Origin: DASUBV01 sp035763085
Lineage (GTDB): Bacteria; Actinomycetota; Actinomycetes; Streptosporangiales; Streptosporangiaceae
Length of the DNA stretch: 17,820 bases
Assembly (NCBI GenBank): GCA_035763085.1
Contig: DASUBV010000244.1
Location: forward strand, 1-17,820
Direction of reading: 5' to 3'
Shown: piece after piece, positions 15,084 through 17,820 of the stretch
How positions within the stretch are numbered: the first letter of the stretch is position 1
Layout: every line of letters starts with the position of its first letter
The notes under the pieces: model-generated
The model's database searches: none
What the model was told of the DNA's origin: nothing
The model's input: only the letters and a program-made list of their open reading frames with translations
Translations under genes and position numbers: made by a program

Positions 15084-15137
15084 TGGCCTGCTCGCGCAGG
15101 GCGCGGCGTGTCCTGGCCCCGGCCGATCGGTGGTGAC

Positions 15138-15371
15138 ATGACGTCACGGGGTAACCCGCTCCACGACGCTCTGGATGACGCGCACGGCAGCCCGGCCCTC
15201 CCGGCCGACCACGCGGGGAGCACGCTGTGCCGCCTGCTGGCCGCCCACCCCGAGGTGCTCGACATCGAGGTCCTGGGCCAGAGCGAGTTGCCCGGCGGGG
15301 TCATCTCTTACTCGCTCGGGGTGCTGCTGCCCGGCGGCCGGGAGCTGTTTGTCGACGTCGAGGACGCCTGA
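15138..15371 (+). CDS. Small hypothetical protein
   Basis: 77 residues: an N-terminal acidic segment, then STLCRLLAAHPEVLDIEVLG, then SYSLGVLLPGGRELFVDVED at the C-terminus. The amphipathic pattern (helix followed by alternating strands) looks like a folded small protein rather than a random frame, and codon third positions are strongly G/C. I do not recognise the family. The start ATG 15138 is preceded by only a weak GGTGGTG; ATG 15108 in the same frame would add 10 residues. It is the last chromosomal gene before the tRNA-Sec sequence. Confidence 0.55.
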   Translation: MTSRGNPLHDALDDAHGSPALPADHAGSTLCRLLAAHPEVLDIEVLGQSELPGGVISYSLGVLLPGGRELFVDVEDA

Positions 15372-15433
15372 GGGCACGCGGGCCTGACGAGGCCAGCCCG
15401 GCCCCGGCGCCCGCGGAGCGGGCACCGGGAAAC

Positions 15434-15496
15434 TGGCGGAGGCGGACGGGAATCGAACCCGCCGACGACGCTGCGCGCCGTCCGCCGGTTTTGAAG
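15434..15496 (-). tRNA. selC: 3' half of selenocysteine tRNA (selC), probable attachment-site copy
   Basis: Read on the minus strand: anticodon loop CTTCAAA with anticodon TCA (15494-15492), 3' anticodon stem ACCGG, a long variable arm, T arm GCGGG-TTCGATT-CCCGT, an eight-base acceptor strand CCGCCTCC, discriminator G and encoded CCA. The UCA anticodon, the eight-base acceptor and the long variable arm identify tRNA-Sec. Upstream of the loop the match stops. The partner CCGGT is displaced by seven bases (GATCAGA), and the acceptor partner should begin GGAGGCGG but reads TCAGGCGG, which belongs to a separate perfect inverted repeat. No D arm compatible with a normal anticodon stem forms. The remaining 63 bases run from anticodon loop to CCA, the usual extent of a tRNA attachment core. 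A divergent but functional tRNA is the alternative and less likely. Confidence 0.75.
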
Positions 15497-15522
15497 TCTG
15501 ATCACCGGTTCGGGAGCACTAC

Positions 15523-15565
15523 CCGCCTGACCTGCGCTTTCTACACAGAGGCGCAGGTCAGGCGG
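15523..15565. repeat. Perfect 15-bp inverted repeat next to the tRNA-Sec core
   Basis: CCGCCTGACCTGCGC (15523-15537) and its exact complement (15551-15565) flank a 13-base loop. One arm supplies the AGGCGG that happens to resemble the tRNA acceptor strand. It could be a terminator, a recombinase arm-binding site or a remnant of the insertion. A second nested inverted repeat lies at 15613-15644 (GTCAGA and TCTGAC, with GTCAT and ATGAC inside). Confidence 0.8.
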
Positions 15566-15650
15566 CATTTACGGGCCGGAACACCACTGCTCATTACCGG
15601 TCATCTTTGGTGGTCAGAGGTCATTCTCATGACACGGATCTGACAACATG

Positions 15651-15664
15651 GCCCGGCGCCGGGC
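15651..15664 (-). terminator. Palindrome after the GntR gene
   Basis: GCCCGGCGCCGGGC is a perfect 14-base palindrome three bases beyond the GntR stop codon. It can form a short hairpin, without a T-run, and may end that transcript. Weak evidence. Confidence 0.3.
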
Positions 15665-15667
15665 GGC

Positions 15668-15931
15668 CTACTGGCCCGCCGAATCGGCGGGTACCACATA
15701 ACTGCCCATGCCCGGCGTCGTCTGAATCAGCCCGTCATCCCGGAGCTGCTTGACCGCCTTGCGGACGGTGCCCATCGCTAGCCCGTATTCCTGCATGAGG
15801 TGCTTCTCCCCCGGCAGGCGGCCGGTCAGCTCGCCCGAGGTGATCCGCTCGCGGAGGATGGCCGCGAGCTGCTTCCACGGCGGAATAGGCAGGTCCGGGT
15901 TGATGGTCACGGTGTCAACGTACGTAGCCAC
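15668..15931 (-). CDS. Short GntR family transcriptional regulator
   Basis: 87 residues consisting almost only of a GntR winged helix-turn-helix: PPWKQLAAILRERITSGELT, LPGEKHLMQEYGLAMGTVRK, AVKQLRDDGLIQTTPGMGSY. The usual C-terminal ligand domain is absent. Such DNA-binding-only GntR proteins are common in actinomycete integrative elements, where they repress transfer or excision genes (KorSA-like role; inference). The start is GTG 15931, with no evident ribosome site; GTG 15910 is an alternative that keeps the whole domain. It is divergent from the gene at 16020, and the 88 bases between carry overlapping inverted repeats that it probably binds. Confidence 0.85.
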   Translation of the reverse strand: MATYVDTVTINPDLPIPPWKQLAAILRERITSGELTGRLPGEKHLMQEYGLAMGTVRKAVKQLRDDGLIQTTPGMGSYVVPADSAGQ

Positions 15932-15957
15932 GCTGAACGAAGATCAACCCTGTCTAT

Positions 15958-15978
15958 CTGTAGAACTCCATACAGTTC
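15958..15978. promoter_or_regulatory. Candidate operator of the GntR regulator
   Basis: Two inverted repeats overlap between the divergent genes: CTGTA-N8-TACAG (15958-15975) and GAACT-N6-AGTTC (15963-15978). The stretch is AT-richer than its surroundings. Position and symmetry suggest binding by the adjacent GntR protein; no known consensus match is claimed. Confidence 0.45.
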
Positions 15979-16019
15979 CATGGTTAGGTGACCAGCAGAA
16001 GCCAACCCCTGGAGCACAG

Positions 16020-16370
16020 ATGAACTACGGCAGTAGCGACAGCGGCGAGCTGGCCGAAGTCGGCGGCATCGCGGTCAACCCCAATGGCGAGATCGTCGAA
16101 ACGGTCAGCGGCGGGTGGATCAGCGGATCATGCCTGCCCGAAGACCTTCCCGAGCCCACGTACACCGGCCTGCCGTACGGGATGAACATCGTGCGGCTGA
16201 TGGCCGACTACCCCGAGTTCGTCATCCTCGGCGAGCGGAACGGCGACGGCTGGCGGGCATATCAGCGCGGCGCCCGGTCCCGGGCGATCGGCGAGGGCGT
16301 GCACGGTTCCAGCCTGGACGAGCTGGCCGAGCGGATGAACGCGATCCGACGCCACATCGACGGCGTGTAG
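16020..16370 (+). CDS. Hypothetical protein, mobile-element associated
   Basis: 116 residues, family not recognised. The first part is strand-rich and hydrophilic (GGIAVNPNGEIVETVSGGWI). The second part, GMNIVRLMADYPEFVILGER, then a GWRAYQRG segment, and a C-terminal helix SLDELAERMNAIRRHIDGV suggests a compact alpha/beta fold. The start ATG 16020 has GGAG seven bases upstream. It is divergent from the GntR regulator, which probably controls it. A 7-bp inverted repeat follows three bases after the stop. Confidence 0.75.
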   Translation: MNYGSSDSGELAEVGGIAVNPNGEIVETVSGGWISGSCLPEDLPEPTYTGLPYGMNIVRLMADYPEFVILGERNGDGWRAYQRGARSRAIGEGVHGSSLDELAERMNAIRRHIDGV

Positions 16371-16372
16371 CC

Positions 16373-16391
16373 GTTCTGCGCAGTGCAGAAC
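16373..16391. repeat. Inverted repeat behind the 16020 gene
   Basis: GTTCTGC and GCAGAAC, perfect complements, flank five bases. It begins two bases after the stop codon. It may be a short terminator hairpin or an operator for a promoter that starts just after it: TTGACT at 16394-16399, with a possible TAACGC at 16418-16423, 18 bases away. Confidence 0.4.
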
Positions 16392-16525
16392 ATTTGACTA
16401 CATAGCGTAGATAACCGTAACGCTCTGTACAAATCGGATCGGGCGTGCCAGGCTTGAGGCAACGGCCCCGGCCAGCGCGTCACCGCCGGCCAGGGCCACG
16501 GAACCGCCCACACGGAGGCAATCCC

Positions 16526-16783
16526 ATGACGAACGCTACCGCTGTCAAGGCCACCTGCCCCGACTGGTGCGAGGTGTCAGCAGGCGAGCACGCGGACGAT
16601 GCCCAGCACATCGGGAAGATCACGCTCACGGCCGATCTGTGGCTACTAGCCAGCCAGGAGCCCGGCCAGCCGGTACAGGCCGAGTTGTTCGGCCGCGAGG
16701 CCATCACGCACGAGGGCGGTATCGCGCTGAACGCGGCAGAACTGGCCATGCTGGCGAGCACGGCCGGGCGACTCGCCGGCTGA
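16526..16783 (+). CDS. DUF6907 domain protein
   Basis: 85-residue protein with the DUF6907 pattern: CPDWCEV (residues 11-17), then spaced His residues in GEHADDAQHIGK, a strand-rich middle (ITLTADLWLLA), and a C-terminal helix ALNAAELAMLASTAGRLAG. The CxxxC plus His arrangement suggests metal binding. The family is widespread in actinomycete mobile elements and has no known function. The start ATG 16526 has CGGAGG nine bases upstream. It is followed by a strong terminator, so it is transcribed alone or with an upstream promoter near 16394. Confidence 0.8.
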   Translation: MTNATAVKATCPDWCEVSAGEHADDAQHIGKITLTADLWLLASQEPGQPVQAELFGREAITHEGGIALNAAELAMLASTAGRLAG

Positions 16784-16803
16784 TCCCCCCCGACTGATCA
16801 CCT

Positions 16804-16837
16804 GAAGGCCCGGCGCCGACCATGGCGCCGGGCCTTC
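16804..16837 (+). terminator. Strong hairpin terminator
   Basis: A perfect stem of 14 pairs (GAAGGCCCGGCGCC and its complement) surrounds a six-base loop, 21 bases after the DUF6907 stop. The sequence is nearly symmetric, with AA before and TT after, so it could work in both directions. Confidence 0.75.
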
Positions 16838-16860
16838 GGCATGCATGGGCTCGATTGCCT

Positions 16861-16904
16861 GATACACAAGAGTTGTGTAAGATCTGTTGTGTATCACTTA
16901 CACA
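16861..16904. promoter_or_regulatory. Four-half-site operator upstream of the RHH gene
   Basis: Four copies of a TTGTGTA-type half-site alternate in orientation: TACACAA (16863-16869), TTGTGTA (16873-16879), TTGTGTA (16887-16893) and TACACA (16899-16904). The first two form a perfect 7-bp palindrome with a three-base spacer, and the outer GATACACAA and TTGTGTATC are also exact complements. AT-rich in a GC-rich region, and 24 bases before the RHH start, it looks like a cooperative autoregulatory site. Confidence 0.7.
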
Positions 16905-16927
16905 CGAGAGCGAGATTGCGAGTGCGC

Positions 16928-17383
16928 ATGAACATCTCAGTCCCGGATGACCTGGCCGTTGCAGTGCGCCAGATGAAGTTGCCTGTCTCTAAGATCTGCC
17001 AGGACGCGCTCAGGCAGGCCGTCAGTCAGTCCGCGCAGGCCAGTCAGACGGTCCTGGTGGAGACGATCGAGAATCAGGCACGCTGGCGCGAGATGGTTGC
17101 CGCCGAGTATCCCGAGGATGCCCGCAACGAGAGGGCCGTAGGGGCCCTGTCTGAGCTGGCCGGCTACATCCGCAGCCTTTCGGCCGATGACCCGTGGTTG
17201 CTACGCATGCACGCCATCGTGGATGGCGAGATCGCGAACATCGGCGGCGGTGATAGGTGGCGCGAGGCGATGGACAAGTACGGCTTCCACTGGCAGCCCG
17301 CTCCGGCTGATGGCTGGCACATGCTGGTGACTGCGCTGGAAGAGGACCGGGAGACCGCGCTTAAAGACGACGGGGACTCCTGA
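16928..17383 (+). CDS. Ribbon-helix-helix protein, antitoxin-like
   Basis: 151 residues. The N-terminal 40 residues, MNISVPDDLAVAVRQMKLPV followed by SKICQDALRQAV, form a ribbon-helix-helix of the CcdA/MetJ-Arc type: a short strand for DNA contact, then two helices. The rest is longer than in common antitoxins: a polar linker, then HAIVDGEIANIGGGDRWREA and a Trp-containing C-terminus ending in an acidic tail. The start is ATG 16928; GTG 16922, two codons earlier, is possible, and the ribosome site is weak in both cases. The gene directly precedes another frame by three bases and sits behind a four-half-site operator. DNA binding and autoregulation are likely; antitoxin function is inferred from layout only. 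Confidence 0.75.
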   Translation: MNISVPDDLAVAVRQMKLPVSKICQDALRQAVSQSAQASQTVLVETIENQARWREMVAAEYPEDARNERAVGALSELAGYIRSLSADDPWLLRMHAIVDGEIANIGGGDRWREAMDKYGFHWQPAPADGWHMLVTALEEDRETALKDDGDS

Positions 17384-17386
17384 GCC

Positions 17387-17820
17387 GTGGATCTTGTGCG
17401 TATGTCCTTTGAAGCGCTGGCGACTGCGCATCTCGAAGGCCGCAAGCTCGACTATGCCGAGTTCGAACTGCTGTGTTCCCGCGCCGGGCGCGTCCACGGG
17501 CCGGATCTGCTGCTTGACGCATGGGAGGTGACCTCGGTGATCGACAACACGGTACTGACCGCATCCATCGCGGGCATCTGGTCTGCTGCCGAGTTCCCCG
17601 AGACCGCGTTCGCGGACGACGATGGCGAAGCGGAAGCCGAGGACAGCCACTGGACCTGGCTAGGGCTCTTCAAGGCGGCCGGGTTCACTCGAGACGGCAA
17701 GCCGGCCCCGCGCCCGCGAAAGCGCGTACACCTGTACCGGGGATGCGTGCCTGAGCGGCAGCGCGGCATGTCATGGACCACCGACCTCGCCGAAGCCGGG
17801 CGATTCGCCTGTAAAGAGCT
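17387..17820 (+). CDS. ADP-ribosyltransferase-like protein (partial)
   Basis: The frame starts at GTG 17387, three bases after the RHH stop, and stays open to the window end (144 codons). ATG 17402 in the same frame is an alternative start. The first 70 residues are helical and acidic (MSFEALATAHLEGRKLDYAE, LLLDAWEVTSVIDN). Near residues 95-145 comes HWTWLGLFKAAGF, a basic Pro/Arg segment, then HLYRGCVPERQRGMSWTTDL and AEAGRFA. The order LYRG, then G-S-W-T, then AxxFA resembles the R and S-T-S elements of R-S-E class ADP-ribosyltransferases; the catalytic Glu would lie beyond the edge. The resemblance is by eye and limited. If right, this could be a toxin paired with the RHH protein. Confidence 0.55.
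   Translation, partial: MDLVRMSFEALATAHLEGRKLDYAEFELLCSRAGRVHGPDLLLDAWEVTSVIDNTVLTASIAGIWSAAEFPETAFADDDGEAEAEDSHWTWLGLFKAAGFTRDGKPAPRPRKRVHLYRGCVPERQRGMSWTTDLAEAGRFACKE

Larger units (their letters stand above)
15434..17820. mobile_element. End of an integrative element inserted at selC (right end outside window)
   Basis: From the truncated tRNA-Sec rightward, gene content changes: a short GntR regulator, an orphan hypothetical protein, DUF6907, a ribbon-helix-helix protein and an ART-like protein, each typical of actinomycete integrative elements and phages rather than core loci. Operators become AT-rich and intergenic inverted repeats cluster. If the element used the selC 3' half as its site, the window shows the end that lacks the tRNA 5' half; the intact selC and probably the integrase gene would be at the far end. 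No integrase, excisionase or transfer gene is visible here, so the element type is not settled. Confidence 0.6.

Noticed and set aside
15035..15136. 33-codon GTG-started frame with several Cys, ending just before the 15138 gene
   Set aside because: No ribosome site, the frame crosses a perfect hairpin, and reading TGA as Sec would add only a few residues. No support as a selenopeptide.
15434..15530. A complete, functional tRNA-Sec at this locus
   Set aside because: The total length is nearly right and AGGCGG could pair with part of the acceptor, but the anticodon stem fails and the D arm conflicts with it. The AGGCGG belongs to a separate perfect inverted repeat. I keep it as an alternative, not the main call.
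1..17820. In-frame TGA suggesting a selenoprotein inside the window
   Set aside because: None of the recognised proteins is interrupted at a position where the family carries Sec or Cys, so no selenoprotein gene could be supported here.

Overview
The window is very GC-rich, with strong G/C third-position bias, frequent GTG/TTG starts, hairpins without U-tracts and actinobacterial families (InhA-type enoyl reductase, DUF3099, DUF6457, DUF6907). It comes from a high-GC actinomycete; I cannot assign a genus from sequence alone.

Layout, left to right. (1) 1-501: start of an ABC-transporter solute-binding lipoprotein (minus), with a CRP-like palindrome upstream. (2) 745-2563 (minus): dodecin, FabG and InhA-type FabI, a fatty-acid elongation pair like mabA-inhA. 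(3) 2654-4225 (plus): an FMN-dependent alpha-hydroxy-acid oxidase and a DUF3099 membrane protein. (4) 4311-4464: a promoter followed by three consecutive stem-loops with C-rich loops, a likely small RNA resembling the actinobacterial 6C RNA. (5) 5158-5910 (minus): a PadR regulator with its own terminator and a near-perfect palindromic operator upstream, then a repeat-rich gene-free gap. (6) 6652-8826 (minus): moaA, mobA and a DUF6457 protein, a molybdenum-cofactor operon with coupled genes. (7) 9188-10330 (plus): a DAO-type FAD oxidoreductase converging on selB with overlapping stop codons. (8) 10327-14042 (minus): selA-selB, selenocysteine synthesis and Sec-specific elongation. (9) 14182-15371 (plus): a four-TM protein with a repetitive tail and a small unknown protein. 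(10) 15434-17820: the 3' half of a selenocysteine tRNA (anticodon TCA) followed by accessory genes: a short GntR regulator, a hypothetical protein, DUF6907, a ribbon-helix-helix protein and an ADP-ribosyltransferase-like protein that runs off the edge.

How it fits together. moaA/mobA supply molybdopterin guanine dinucleotide and selA/selB/selC supply Sec insertion. These are the two cofactor requirements of a Sec-containing, Mo-bis-MGD formate dehydrogenase, which is not in this window. The tRNA-Sec sequence is correct from the anticodon loop to the CCA end, but its 5' half cannot form the anticodon stem or the full acceptor stem. That is what an attachment-site copy at one end of a tRNA-integrated element looks like. 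I therefore read 15434 onward as one end of an integrative element inserted at selC, with the intact selC predicted at its other end, outside the window.

The most novel candidates are the selC attachment site, the RHH/ART-like gene pair behind a four-half-site operator, and the C-loop small RNA.
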